Under the pieces are notes generated by a model. The model ran no database searches and was not told the origin of the DNA. It worked only from the letters and a program-made list of their open reading frames with translations. Source: an uncultured Kineosporia sp. (GTDB lineage: Bacteria; Actinomycetota; Actinomycetes; Actinomycetales; Kineosporiaceae). From it: a DNA stretch of 21,275 nt. This document shows positions 7,819-15,604 of this stretch, piece by piece; positions within the stretch are counted from its first letter, which is position 1; the number at the start of each line of letters is the position of its first letter. The stretch covers positions 1-21,275 of the forward strand of contig CALMAR010000050.1 in assembly GCA_937859855.1 (NCBI GenBank), read 5' to 3'. Both the position numbers and the translations under genes were made by a program.

Positions 7819-9179
7819 TACATGCTTTGGATGAGACGCTCCACCCGCTCGTCCACGGCGCGGAACGGGTCCTTGCACAGCACGGTTCGCTGGGCCTGGT
7901 CGTTCAGTTTCAGGTGCACCCAGTCGACGGTGAAATCGCGGCGGCGTTCCTGAGCCCGGCGGACGAAGTCACCGCGCAGCTTGGCCCGGGTGGTCTGCGG
8001 CGGGACGGCGGTGGCCTGGAACACCTCGATGTCCGCGCCAACCCGGTCGACCAGTCCGCGCTTGGCCAGCAGGTAGTGCAGGCCCCGGTTGCGATGGATG
8101 TCGTGATAGGCCAGGTCGATCCGGGCGATCCGCGGCGAGGACAGAGGCAGGGCGTGCTTGCGCCGGTAACGCTCGATCAGCTCGTGCTTGATCACCCAGT
8201 CGATCTCCCGGCCGACCAGGCCCAGGTCTTGGGTCGCCACCGCGCGCAGCGTGCGCTCCCACAGGTCGAGCACTCGCTTGATGGTGGCGGTCTGCAAGCC
8301 ACGGCTCTCCACGAAGTCCTTGGCCCGGTGCAGGTACTCCTCCTGGATCTCCAGCGCGGTCGCCTCCCGGCCGTTGGCCAGCCGCACGCGCCGCCGCCCG
8401 GTCAGGTCGTGGCTGATTTCCCGGATCGCCCGGATCGGATTCTCCAGGGTGTGGTCGCGCAGCACGACTCCGGCCTCGATCATCCGCAGCACCAGGTCGG
8501 TGGCTCCGACCTTGAGCATGGTGGTGGTCTCGGACATGTTGGAGTCCCCGACGATCACATGCAGCCGCCGGTAGCGCTCGGCGTCGGCGTGCGGCTCGTC
8601 CCGGGTGTTGATGATCGGCCGGGACCGGGTGGTGGCGCTGGAAACCCCCTCCCAGATGTGGTCGGCGCGCTGGGACAGGCAGTAGACCGCACCCCGCGGC
8701 GTCTGCAGTACCTTCCCGGCCCCGCAGATGATCTGCCGGGTGACCAGGAACGGAATCAGGATGTCGGACATCCGGCCGAACTCCCCGTGCCGGGAGACCA
8801 GGTAGTTCTCATGACACCCGTAGGAGTTGCCGGCCGAGTCGGTGTTGTTCTTGAACAGGAAGACGTCGCCGGCGATGCCCTCCTCGTGCAGCCGCCGCTC
8901 GGCGTCCACCAGCAGGCCCTCGAGGATCCGCTCCCCGGCCCGGTCGTGCACCACCAGCTGCCGGACGTCGTCGCATTCCGGGGTGGCGTACTCGGGGTGG
9001 GAGCCCACGTCGAGGTACAGCCGGGCGCCGTTGCGCAGGAAGACGTTGCTGCTGCGGCCCCAGGAGACCACCTTGCGGAACAGGTACCGGGCCACCTCGT
9101 CCGGGGACAATTTACGCTGCCCCTCGAATGCACAGGTAACGCCGAATTCCGTCTCAAGCCCGAAGATTCGGCGGTCCAT
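7818..9179 (-). CDS. pafA: Pup-protein ligase PafA
   Basis: ATP-dependent ligase that joins the C-terminal glutamate of deamidated Pup to substrate lysines. From ATG 9179 the product is 453 residues, matching the usual length. It shows [16 protein letters not shown] with the Mg/ATP-binding Glu9, [15 protein letters not shown] with catalytic Asp57, [35 protein letters not shown] and the C-terminal PafA domain ending [18 protein letters not shown]. The same frame is open upstream to a GTG at 9299 that overlaps the prcA stop (GTGA). That start would add 40 Ser/Gly/Thr-rich residues not expected in the family. The ATG is preferred because family sequence begins there and TACAGT lies 6 nt upstream. 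pafA follows prcA and is followed by the FKBP genes. Confidence 0.96.
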   Translation of the reverse strand: MDRRIFGLETEFGVTCAFEGQRKLSPDEVARYLFRKVVSWGRSSNVFLRNGARLYLDVGSHPEYATPECDDVRQLVVHDRAGERILEGLLVDAERRLHEEGIAGDVFLFKNNTDSAGNSYGCHENYLVSRHGEFGRMSDILIPFLVTRQIICGAGKVLQTPRGAVYCLSQRADHIWEGVSSATTRSRPIINTRDEPHADAERYRRLHVIVGDSNMSETTTMLKVGATDLVLRMIEAGVVLRDHTLENPIRAIREISHDLTGRRRVRLANGREATALEIQEEYLHRAKDFVESRGLQTATIKRVLDLWERTLRAVATQDLGLVGREIDWVIKHELIERYRRKHALPLSSPRIARIDLAYHDIHRNRGLHYLLAKRGLVDRVGADIEVFQATAVPPQTTRAKLRGDFVRRAQERRRDFTVDWVHLKLNDQAQRTVLCKDPFRAVDERVERLIQSM

Positions 9180-9180
9180 C

Positions 9181-9195
9181 CACTTACTGTAAGTG
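9181..9195. promoter_or_regulatory. Palindrome and candidate leaderless promoter at the canonical pafA start
   Basis: CACTTACTGTAAGTG is a perfect 7-bp inverted repeat around one base, ending one base before the ATG. Read on the minus strand it contains TACAGT (9186-9191) with 6 nt to the ATG at 9179, the geometry of a leaderless -10 box. It may serve as both promoter and operator. Confidence 0.5.
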
Positions 9196-9295
9196 CTGCC
9201 GCTGGCGGACGGCGTGCCGGTGCTCCCCAATCCCCCGCTTCCCCAGGAGCTGCCGCTGCTGGCCTGGAGGCTGCCGTCATCGCTACCGGCAGATA

Positions 9296-10186
9296 TCACT
9301 CGCCCGGTCCCGGTGCGGTTTCCGGCGCTGGGTGGCCGGGCTGCTGGTCCGGTTCCTGGCTGGCCGGTTCTCCGGTCGAGGGCACTGGCGGACGGGGCTG
9401 ATCCTGATCGGCCGGTTCGGTGGCGCCGGTCAGGGTGTCGTGCAGCCCGGGGGTCGAGTCGTCGGTGGAGGGGACGTCAGTGGTCGGATCGTCGGGCTGC
9501 AGCAGAGCCTCCAGCAGCGGCCCGGCCAGCCGGCGGAAGGCCCGGCGCGGGCGCTGCCGGTCCAGGATCGCCACCTCCAGCTGGGCTGAACCGAGCTCAC
9601 GGGGATCGCCGCCGTTCGGATCGCGGGCCAGTACCTCGACCGCCAGGCCGAGCGCCGCCGACAGGCTCAACCCGGGCTGCCAGCGTTCCTGCAGCACCGT
9701 GGTCAGCTGCTCGGCCTGCCCGCCCATGGCCACGAAACCCTGCTCGTCGGCCACCGACCCGTCGTAGGTCAGCCGGTAGATCTGGTCCCCGTCCGGGCTG
9801 TCCGACACCTCGGCGACCACGATCTCGACCTCGAGCGGCTTGGACTCCTGGGTGAAGACGGCGCCCAGGTTCTGCGCGTAGAAGTTGGCCAGGCCCCGGG
9901 CAGTCACGTCGGTCCGGTCGTAGGAGTAGCCGCGCAGGTCGGCGTAGCGCACCCCGGCCACCCGCAGGCTCTCGAACTCGTTGTACTTGCCCGCCGCGGC
10001 GAAGGCCATCCGATCGTAGATCTCGCTGATCTTGTGCAGCGCGCGGGAATGGTTCTCGGCCACGAAGGCGATCCCGCCGTCGTAACCCAGCACGATCACC
10101 GGCCGCCCTCGGGCGATGTTGCGCCGGGCATAGTCGGCCCGGTCCTTCATCTGCTGCTCGGGCGTGACGTAGAACGGCATGCTCAT
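9296..10186 (-). CDS. prcA: 20S proteasome alpha subunit PrcA
   Basis: Forms the outer rings of the 20S core, gates entry and docks Mpa. From ATG 10186 the product is 296 residues. The N-terminal gate segment [11 protein letters not shown] parallels the mycobacterial MSFPYFISPEQ. The alpha-type fold follows ([65 protein letters not shown]) without catalytic Thr. The last 67 residues are a Pro/Asp/Thr/Glu-rich, apparently disordered tail, longer than in Mycobacterium. A GTG one codon upstream (10189) is possible; GGGGGTG 7 nt before the ATG favours the ATG. The prcB stop overlaps the start (TGATG), ensuring equal synthesis of the two subunits. Confidence 0.96.
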   Translation of the reverse strand: MSMPFYVTPEQQMKDRADYARRNIARGRPVIVLGYDGGIAFVAENHSRALHKISEIYDRMAFAAAGKYNEFESLRVAGVRYADLRGYSYDRTDVTARGLANFYAQNLGAVFTQESKPLEVEIVVAEVSDSPDGDQIYRLTYDGSVADEQGFVAMGGQAEQLTTVLQERWQPGLSLSAALGLAVEVLARDPNGGDPRELGSAQLEVAILDRQRPRRAFRRLAGPLLEALLQPDDPTTDVPSTDDSTPGLHDTLTGATEPADQDQPRPPVPSTGEPASQEPDQQPGHPAPETAPGPGE

Positions 10187-11061
10187 CACGCCTCACCCCC
10201 TTCACGGAACGGCCGCTGCGGCACGTCGGGTCGTTCCGGCCCGGACGGTTCGTTCGCCGCCCGCTCCAGCACCGGGGCCAAGGCGGCGGCCACGTCGTCG
10301 TCACTGACCCGCCGGTAGCCCTGCGCGGTAACGGTCGCGACCACCGGGTAGATCCGGCGGGCGACGTCCGGGCCGCCGGTGGCCGAGTCGTCGTCGGCGG
10401 CGTCGTACAGCGCCTCCACCGCGACCTGGATGGCCTGCTGCTCGTCCAGCCCCGGCGTCCAGCGCTTCTTCATCGAGCCCCGGGCGAACATGGAGCCCGA
10501 TCCGATGCTGTGATGGTGGTGCTCCTCGTACCGGCCGCCGGTCACGTCGTAGGAGAAGATCCGGCCCACCCGCTGCTCCAGGTCATACCCGGCCAGCACC
10601 GGGACCACGGCCAGTCCCTGCATGGCCATCGCCAGATTGCCCCGCAGCATGCTGGACAACCGGTTGGCCTTGCCGTCCAGGGACAGCAGCGCACCCTCGA
10701 TCTTCTCGTAGTGCTCCAGCTCGACCTGGAACAGCCGGACCAGTTCGACCGCGAGCCCGGCCGTGCCGGCGATCCCCACGCACGAGTAGTCGTCGGCCGG
10801 GAACACCTTCTCGATCTCCCGATGAGCGATCAGATTGCCCATGGTGGCTCGCCGGTCACCGGCCATCGCCACGCCACCCTCGAAGGTGAGCGACACGATG
10901 GTGGTGGCATGCGGGGTCTGCGGCACCAGACCGGCCGGAAGCGGGCGCCGGCCCGGCAGCAGGTGTTCCGCATGCCGGCCCAGGAATTCGGTGAAGGAGG
11001 ACGAACCCGGGGTCAGGAACGCCCCCGGCACCCGCCCTTCTCGATCAGCGTCAGCGCTCAC
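10186..11061 (-). CDS. prcB: 20S proteasome beta subunit PrcB (catalytic)
   Basis: N-terminal-nucleophile protease subunit of the proteasome core. The 291-residue precursor has a 52-residue propeptide ending PHA, then TTIVSL, so mature Thr1 is Thr53. Using mature numbering, Asp17 (AGDRRATMG) and Lys33 (REIEKVF), which complete the active site, are present. The residue before Thr1 is Ala, where family members usually have Gly. The GTG start at 11061 is fixed upstream by an in-frame TAG six codons away. There is no good Shine-Dalgarno, but TAGGGT lies 6 nt before the GTG, suggesting a leaderless transcript of its own. It follows pup after 52 nt and overlaps prcA. Confidence 0.96.
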   Translation of the reverse strand: MSADADREGRVPGAFLTPGSSSFTEFLGRHAEHLLPGRRPLPAGLVPQTPHATTIVSLTFEGGVAMAGDRRATMGNLIAHREIEKVFPADDYSCVGIAGTAGLAVELVRLFQVELEHYEKIEGALLSLDGKANRLSSMLRGNLAMAMQGLAVVPVLAGYDLEQRVGRIFSYDVTGGRYEEHHHHSIGSGSMFARGSMKKRWTPGLDEQQAIQVAVEALYDAADDDSATGGPDVARRIYPVVATVTAQGYRRVSDDDVAAALAPVLERAANEPSGPERPDVPQRPFREGGEA

Positions 11062-11067
11062 GCCGAA

Positions 11068-11073
11068 ACCCTA
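11068..11073 (-). promoter_or_regulatory. Candidate -10 box of a leaderless promoter (prcB)
   Basis: TAGGGT on the minus strand, then TTCGGC and the prcB GTG at 11061. It would let prcBA be transcribed independently of pup. No clear -35 is seen. Confidence 0.5.
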
Positions 11074-11113
11074 TCCAGTACAACCAGATCGAGCAGGGTC
11101 CGGTTGAGTGCGG

Positions 11114-11305
11114 TCACTGGCCACCCTTCTGCACGAAGCCCTTGACGAACTCCTCGGCGTTGCTTTCGAGGACCTCGTCGATTTCGTCCAGGATGGCGTC
11201 GACGTCCTCGTCCTTGACCTGGGACTGCCCGTCGGCGGCCGGCGGTGGCGCCTGGTCCGCCTCGTCCTCGCGACGCGCAGGTCGCTGCTGGTCCTGACCG
11301 GCCAT
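11114..11305 (-). CDS. pup: Prokaryotic ubiquitin-like protein Pup
   Basis: Small protein tag of 63 residues for proteasomal degradation. It begins MAGQDQQRP, is Asp/Glu/Gln-rich and disordered at the N-terminus, has the Mpa-binding helical segment about 32-52 (EDVDAILDEIDEVLESNAEE), and ends FVKGFVQKGGQ. The terminal Gln means Dop must deamidate it to Glu before PafA can use it. Lysines at 31, 55 and 60 are possible self-pupylation sites. The start is decided by a strong AGGAGG 5 nt before the ATG; the same frame is open far upstream across dop, which is not coding here. It lies between dop (101 nt gap) and prcB (52 nt gap), with an operator-like palindrome in its leader. Confidence 0.97.
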   Translation of the reverse strand: MAGQDQQRPARREDEADQAPPPAADGQSQVKDEDVDAILDEIDEVLESNAEEFVKGFVQKGGQ

Positions 11306-11330
11306 GTGTGCCTCCTGATTGCGGGGCTTG

Positions 11331-11354
11331 GTTGAAGCGCTTCCAACGATCCTA
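11331..11354 (-). promoter_or_regulatory. Candidate pup promoter with LacI-type operator
   Basis: The perfect 10-bp palindrome GAAGCGCTTC (11334-11343) lies in GTTGAAGCGCTTCCAAC (11331-11347), the form of LacI-family operators with a central CG. The hexamer TAGGAT (minus strand, 11349-11354) directly upstream could be the -10 box, placing the palindrome over the transcription start. A weak CTGAAT lies about 16-17 nt further up. The AGGAGG of pup follows downstream. No LacI gene lies in the window. Confidence 0.5.
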
Positions 11355-11406
11355 AGCTGCCGGGTGCGCGATTCAGAGCCGGCTCCCGGCGACCGGTTGC
11401 TGATGG

Positions 11407-12930
11407 TTACTGTGCGGCCAGCGCGTCGACCAGCTCGGCCGCGGTACGGCAGCGATCCAGCAACCCCTGGACGTGCTCGCGGGTTCCCCGGGAGGGATCC
11501 AAGGTCGGCACCCGCTGGAGTGCACCCCGGCCGGGAATGTCGAAGATCACCGAGTCCCAGGACGCCGCCGCCACATGCTCGCCGTACCGGGACAGGCAGC
11601 GGCCACGGAAGTAGGCCCGGGTGTCGGCCGGCGGCTCGTGCACTGCGGTCCTGATCTCGGCGTCGCTGATCAGTCGCTCGACCTGGCCCCGGGAGGCGAG
11701 CCGGTGATAGAGCCCCTTCTCCGGCCGGACGTCGGCCCACTGGATGTCGATCAGCTGCAGCCGGGCGGCGTCCCAGCTCAGCTTCTCGCGTTCCCGGAAG
11801 CCGTCCAGCAGGCGCATCTTGGCCACCCAGTCCAGTTCGCGGGCGCAGAGCATCGGGTCCTGTTCCAGCCGGGTCAGCACGTCGTGCCAGCGCTCCAGCA
11901 CCTCTTTGGTGGCCTCGTCCAGGTCTCCGCCGTAACGGCTGTCGACGAAGTCCTTGCACTGCTCGAAGTACAGCCACTGCAACTGGACGCCGGTCAGGGT
12001 GGTTCCGCTGTCCCGCAGCGTCACCGTGGCCTTCAGCGTTGGGTCGTGCGAGAGCGTGTGCAGGGCTTGCACCGGCCGCTCCACGCTGAGGTCGCGGGTG
12101 AAACCGCGCTCCTCGATCAGCTCCAGCACCAGCGCGGCGGTGCCCACCTTGAGCAGGGTGGCCCCCGCGCACAGGTTGGCGTCGCCGATGATCACGTGCA
12201 GCCGCCGGTACTTGTCCGCGCTTGCGTGCGGCTCGTCCCGGGTGTTGATGATCGGGCGCTTGAGCGTGGTCTCCAGCCCGACCTCGACCTCGAAGAAGTC
12301 CGCTCGCTGGGTGATCTGATAGCCGGTGCCACTGCCGTCCTGGCCGGTGCCGACCCGCCCGGCTCCGCAGATCACCGGGCGGCTGACGAAGAACGGGGTC
12401 AGGTGCTTGACCACGTCGGCGAACGGGGTCTCCCGCCGCATCAGGTAGTTCTCATGGGTGCCGTAGGAGGCGCCCTTGTTGTCGGTGTTGTTCTTGTACA
12501 GATTCACCGCAGCCAGGCCGGGCATGGCCGCGATCCGGCGGGCGGCCTCCAGCATCACCTGCTCCCCGGCCTTGTCCCAGAGCACCAGATCACGCGGCGT
12601 GGTGACCTCGGGTGAGGAGTACTCGGGGTGGGCGTGGTCGACGTAGAGCCGGGCCCCGTTGGTCAGGATCACGTTGGCCAGCCCGGGATCATCGGGGACG
12701 TCGGTGAGCTGGCTGGCATGAGCGCTGTCCCGGCTGATCTCCCAGCCGCGGGCATCGCGCAGCGGGGCCTCGTCCTCGTAGTCCCAGCGAGCCCGGCCAG
12801 CGCGGCTGCCCAGCGGCGCGGCGTAGGCGTTCACCACCTGGCTGGACAGCAGCATCGCGTTCGCCGCCGGGTCCGAGGGAGCCGAGACGCCATATTCGGT
12901 CTCGATCCCCATTACGCGTCGGGCGGTCAT
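11407..12930 (-). CDS. dop: Pup deamidase/depupylase Dop
   Basis: Deamidates the C-terminal Gln of Pup to Glu and removes Pup from substrates; homologous to PafA and glutamine synthetase. The 507-residue product shows [10 protein letters not shown] with Glu10, [14 protein letters not shown] with catalytic Asp98, [34 protein letters not shown] and the C-terminal domain ending in DALAAQ. A segment at about 38-62 ([19 protein letters not shown]) corresponds to the Dop-specific loop that is absent from PafA, which settles Dop over PafA. ATG start without Shine-Dalgarno; TAGGCT lies 6 nt upstream, suggesting a leaderless transcript. First gene of the dop-pup-prcBA-pafA string and divergent from the DUF3054 gene. 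Confidence 0.96.
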   Translation of the reverse strand: MTARRVMGIETEYGVSAPSDPAANAMLLSSQVVNAYAAPLGSRAGRARWDYEDEAPLRDARGWEISRDSAHASQLTDVPDDPGLANVILTNGARLYVDHAHPEYSSPEVTTPRDLVLWDKAGEQVMLEAARRIAAMPGLAAVNLYKNNTDNKGASYGTHENYLMRRETPFADVVKHLTPFFVSRPVICGAGRVGTGQDGSGTGYQITQRADFFEVEVGLETTLKRPIINTRDEPHASADKYRRLHVIIGDANLCAGATLLKVGTAALVLELIEERGFTRDLSVERPVQALHTLSHDPTLKATVTLRDSGTTLTGVQLQWLYFEQCKDFVDSRYGGDLDEATKEVLERWHDVLTRLEQDPMLCARELDWVAKMRLLDGFREREKLSWDAARLQLIDIQWADVRPEKGLYHRLASRGQVERLISDAEIRTAVHEPPADTRAYFRGRCLSRYGEHVAAASWDSVIFDIPGRGALQRVPTLDPSRGTREHVQGLLDRCRTAAELVDALAAQ

Positions 12931-12936
12931 GAGTTC

Positions 12937-12942
12937 AGCCTA
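12937..12942 (-). promoter_or_regulatory. Candidate -10 box of a leaderless promoter (dop)
   Basis: TAGGCT on the minus strand, followed by GAACTC and the dop ATG at 12930. A palindrome CCGAATTCGG (12952-12961) lies in the spacer/-35 region and could be a regulator site. The 157-nt gap to the divergent DUF3054 gene holds both promoters. Confidence 0.5.
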
Positions 12943-13074
12943 TGTGCCGAACCGAATTCGGCGGCGCCGGCCGTCCCGTGCCCCGGCCTGCGGTCTAGCC
13001 GGGAGCGGGCTGGATCGCCGCTGTGCTCAGCCGAAACTCTGCGGTTACGCTCCCGTATTACCCGTAGCATGACG

Positions 13075-13080
13075 TAACGT
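13075..13080 (+). promoter_or_regulatory. Candidate -10 box of a leaderless promoter (DUF3054 gene)
   Basis: TAACGT followed by 7 nt (TTTGAGT) and ATG 13088. No Shine-Dalgarno precedes this ATG. A second TANNNT, TAGCAT (13065-13070), lies 10 nt earlier, so the assignment is less certain than for dop. Confidence 0.35.
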
Positions 13081-13087
13081 TTTGAGT

Positions 13088-13504
13088 ATGGGACGAGTAG
13101 CCATAAAGCGTCTGAGCCTGAGTCCCGGGGTCCACATGGCCAACCGGGTGGCGGTGGGTTTGCTGCCGTCGGTGCTGCTGGACCTGCTCAGTGTCCTGGT
13201 GTTCGTCGGAGTTGGGCATGTCGCGCACGGCGAACCGCTGACCCCAGCTGGGCTGGGCAGCACCGGATGGCCGTTCCTGATCGGCTTGGCCGGGGGCTAC
13301 CTCGGAGTCGCGCTCACCCGGTGGCCCGCGTCTTCCCTGGCTGGTGGCGCCATGGTGGGTGGCAAGACCATCGTGCTTGGCCTGGTGGTGCGCTACGGCA
13401 TCCAGAGAGCCGGCACGCCGCTCTCGTTCGTGATCGTCACCACGGTGGTGCTCCTGGCTCTGATCCTGGGCTGGCGGCTGGCTGCCGAGCGCCGGGCCAC
13501 CTGA
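13088..13504 (+). CDS. Small integral membrane protein, DUF3054-like
   Basis: Unknown function. From ATG 13088 the product is 138 residues with about four hydrophobic helices: VAVGLLPSVLLDLLSVLVFVGV, WPFLIGLAGGYLGVAL, a GAMVGGKTIVLGLVV stretch, and FVIVTTVVLLALILGW near the end, then a short basic tail. The sequence resembles the DUF3054 family of actinobacterial membrane proteins, recognised from memory. A later ATG at 13136 (MANRVAVG) is a reasonable alternative start; a TTG at 13082 is less likely. It is the only plus-strand gene inside the proteasome locus, divergent from dop and convergent with mpa. That position does not prove a proteasome role. Confidence 0.8.
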   Translation: MGRVAIKRLSLSPGVHMANRVAVGLLPSVLLDLLSVLVFVGVGHVAHGEPLTPAGLGSTGWPFLIGLAGGYLGVALTRWPASSLAGGAMVGGKTIVLGLVVRYGIQRAGTPLSFVIVTTVVLLALILGWRLAAERRAT

Positions 13505-13623
13505 GCCAGTTCCCCCGCCTCACTCTTGTCACTCTTGATCGCCGGCTCAGCCCGCGGAAGTGCGGCCTGCCGCCCACCGTTGCGGGCCGAGCTGCCGATC
13601 ACGACGATGAGGGTGGGCCGCCG
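13505..13623. other. Convergent intergenic region between the DUF3054 gene and mpa
   Basis: 119 nt where the two genes end tail to tail. It contains a perfect tandem repeat of TCACTCTTG (13520-13537) and only weak inverted repeats: CTGAGCC/GGCTCAG with a 36-nt loop and GCCCACC/GGTGGGC with a 33-nt loop. I see no convincing intrinsic terminator with a T-run for either gene. Confidence 0.4.
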
Positions 13624-15357
13624 CTAGAGGTATTGGCCGGTGTTGGGCACGGTGTCTATGGTGCGGCCCGGCTCGGAGCCCTGCTTGCCCTGGATGATGG
13701 TGCGGATGTAGACGATCCGCTCACCCTTCTTACCCGAGATCCGCGCCCAGTCATCGGGATTCGTGGTGTTGGGCAGGTCCTCGTTCTCCTTGAACTCGTC
13801 CACGCAGGCGTTCAACAGGTGCTCCAGCCGGATCCCGCGCTGGCCGTTGTCGAGCAGGTCCTTGATCGCTGACTTCTTGGCCCGGTCGACGATGTTCTGG
13901 ATCATCGCGCCCGAGTTGAAGTCCTTGAAGTACAGGATCTCCTTGTCGCCGTTGGCGTAGGTCACCTCGAGGAACTGGTTCTCCTCCGTCTCGGAGTACA
14001 TCCGTTCGACGGTGCGCTGGATCATTTCTTCGACCGTGGCCTGCGCCGAGTCGTTGTTCAGCATCAGGTCGTCCTGATGCAGGGGCAGGCCAGAGGTCAG
14101 GTACTTGCTGAAGATGTCCCGCGCCGACTCCGCGTCCGGGCGCTGGACCTTGATCTTCACATCCAGCCGGCCGGGCCGCAGGATGGCCGGATCGATCATG
14201 TCCTCACGGTTGGAGGCGCCGATCACGATCACGTTCTCCAGCCGCTCGACGCCGTCGATCTCCGACAGTAGCTGCGGCACGATCGTGGTCTCCACGTCGC
14301 TGGACACCCCGGATCCGCGGGTCCGGAACAGCGAGTCCATCTCGTCGAAGAACACCACCACCGGTGTGCCCTCGCTGGCCTTCTCCCGCGCCCGGGCGAA
14401 GATCAGCCGGATGTGCCGCTCGGTCTCCCCGACATATTTGTTCAGCAGTTCGGGGCCCTTGACGTTGAGGAAGTAGCTCTTCGCCTCCTTCACTCCGCGC
14501 ACCTCGGCCGCCTTGTCGGCCAGTGAGCGGGCCACCGCCTTGGCGATCAGGGTCTTGCCGCAACCGGGCGGGCCGTACAGCAGAATCCCCTTGGGTGGCT
14601 TCAGCCCGTGCTCGCGGTACAGATCAGGATGCAGGAAGGGCAGTTCGACGGCGTCCCGGATGGAGGCGATCTGCGGGCCCAGGCCGCCGATGTCGGTGTA
14701 CCGGATGTCTGGCAACTCTTCGAGCACCAGTTCCTCGACCTCGGCCCGGGGCACCTTCTCATAGACGAAGCCGGCCCTGGGGTCCATGGTCAGCGCGTCG
14801 CCCACCCTGAGGTGGACCTCCTTGAGGTTGCCGGCCACGTGGACCACGCGCTCCTCGTCGGTGTTGCCCACCACCAGCGCGCGCTCGCCGTCGTCCATCA
14901 ACTCCTTGAGCACGACGATCTCACCGATACGCTCGAACGCGCGGGCGGCAACAATGTTGAACGCCTCGTTCAGCATCACCTCCTGGCCTGGCCGCAGGTC
15001 CTCGACCACCACCGACGGACTGACCGCGACCCGCATCTTCCGGCCCGAGCTGACCACTTCGGCCGTGCCGTCCTCGGCCGGGCCGGTGAACACGCCGAAC
15101 GTGTTGGGTGGCTGAGCCAGCCGATCCACCTCGGCTTTGAGCTGAACGATCTGCTCCCGGGCGTCGCGCAGGGTGCTGACCAGCCGCTCATTCTGGGAGC
15201 TCAGCTGAGCCAGTTGCGACCGGAGCCGATCTACTTCATCGCTGGCTCCGCCTGGGGCTCGGAGCGCGTTCAGCCGCGCGACCTCGTCCTGCAGACGGGC
15301 GATTTCGCGCCTCAGCGCGGCCTCGTCAAGTCCGTATCCGTGATGTGGGTCGGTCAT
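13624..15357 (-). CDS. mpa: Proteasomal AAA ATPase Mpa/ARC
   Basis: Hexameric unfoldase that binds pupylated proteins and threads them into the 20S core. From ATG 15357 the product is 577 residues. It has an N-terminal coiled coil (about 10-80, which binds Pup), two OB-type domains (about 85-215), then the AAA module: Walker A GPPGCGKT (262-269), pore-loop KYVG (307-310), Walker B VVVFFDE (333-339), and the arginine-finger region [19 protein letters not shown]. The C-terminus GQYL matches the tail that docks into PrcA pockets. A GTG at 15366 is also in frame, but GGGAGG about 8 nt before the ATG overlaps that GTG and decides for the ATG. The leader carries an inverted repeat. It is encoded about 690 nt upstream of dop. 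Confidence 0.96.
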   Translation of the reverse strand: MTDPHHGYGLDEAALRREIARLQDEVARLNALRAPGGASDEVDRLRSQLAQLSSQNERLVSTLRDAREQIVQLKAEVDRLAQPPNTFGVFTGPAEDGTAEVVSSGRKMRVAVSPSVVVEDLRPGQEVMLNEAFNIVAARAFERIGEIVVLKELMDDGERALVVGNTDEERVVHVAGNLKEVHLRVGDALTMDPRAGFVYEKVPRAEVEELVLEELPDIRYTDIGGLGPQIASIRDAVELPFLHPDLYREHGLKPPKGILLYGPPGCGKTLIAKAVARSLADKAAEVRGVKEAKSYFLNVKGPELLNKYVGETERHIRLIFARAREKASEGTPVVVFFDEMDSLFRTRGSGVSSDVETTIVPQLLSEIDGVERLENVIVIGASNREDMIDPAILRPGRLDVKIKVQRPDAESARDIFSKYLTSGLPLHQDDLMLNNDSAQATVEEMIQRTVERMYSETEENQFLEVTYANGDKEILYFKDFNSGAMIQNIVDRAKKSAIKDLLDNGQRGIRLEHLLNACVDEFKENEDLPNTTNPDDWARISGKKGERIVYIRTIIQGKQGSEPGRTIDTVPNTGQYL

Positions 15358-15380
15358 GGCGGTCACCTCCCGTCCGGCGC

Positions 15381-15403
15381 AGGGTCATCTCTCTATGACC
15401 CTA
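15381..15403 (-). promoter_or_regulatory. Inverted repeat and candidate -10 box in the mpa leader
   Basis: AGGGTCAT (15381-15388) and ATGACCCT (15395-15402) are perfect 8-bp arms around CTCTCT. On the minus strand the upstream arm overlaps TAGGGT (15398-15403), a possible -10 box, and the mpa Shine-Dalgarno lies about 15 nt past the other arm. It could be a repressor site or a leader hairpin. No -35 is convincing. Confidence 0.5.
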
Positions 15404-15604
15404 ACTCGCCACTTGCCGGCAACGCCTATAGGGGCGAAATCTATCCGCGAGAGGAATTCTCGTGGATCCCGCTGACCTCGTCGGCATCGGGGAGGCGACA
15501 TCCCGACCCGTCAGATCAGGATCAGATCGGATCGACCGGACAGGACCTCACCTTGAGTGGATTAATGGTCACCGGACGAAGGATTTCGGGCAAGGGGGTT
15601 GAGA
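15404..15604. other. Intergenic region between trmI and mpa
   Basis: About 200 nt without a credible gene. It is locally AT-richer than its surroundings (ATTAATGG near 15562). It holds a small inverted repeat CGAGAGGAATTCTCG (about 15449-15463) and a GATC-rich stretch with near-repeats GATCAG/GATCGG (about 15511-15540). No terminator for trmI with a T-run was seen on the minus strand. Confidence 0.35.

Noticed and set aside
7785..9401. 538-codon plus-strand open frame opposite pafA
   Set aside because: Shadow of pafA: no recognisable motif, His/Gln/Pro-rich. The minus strand encodes the conserved ligase.
11306..12172. Upstream extension of the pup frame to 352 codons
   Set aside because: Only the last 63 codons are Pup. 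The strong AGGAGG before ATG 11305 and the overlap with dop in another frame show the upstream part is not coding.
11473..12615. 380-codon plus-strand open frame opposite dop
   Set aside because: Shadow of dop for the same reasons.
15511..15540. GATC-rich stretch as an origin or methylation-control site
   Set aside because: Only four GATC within 30 nt, no DnaA boxes or AT-rich unwinding element, and no replication genes nearby.
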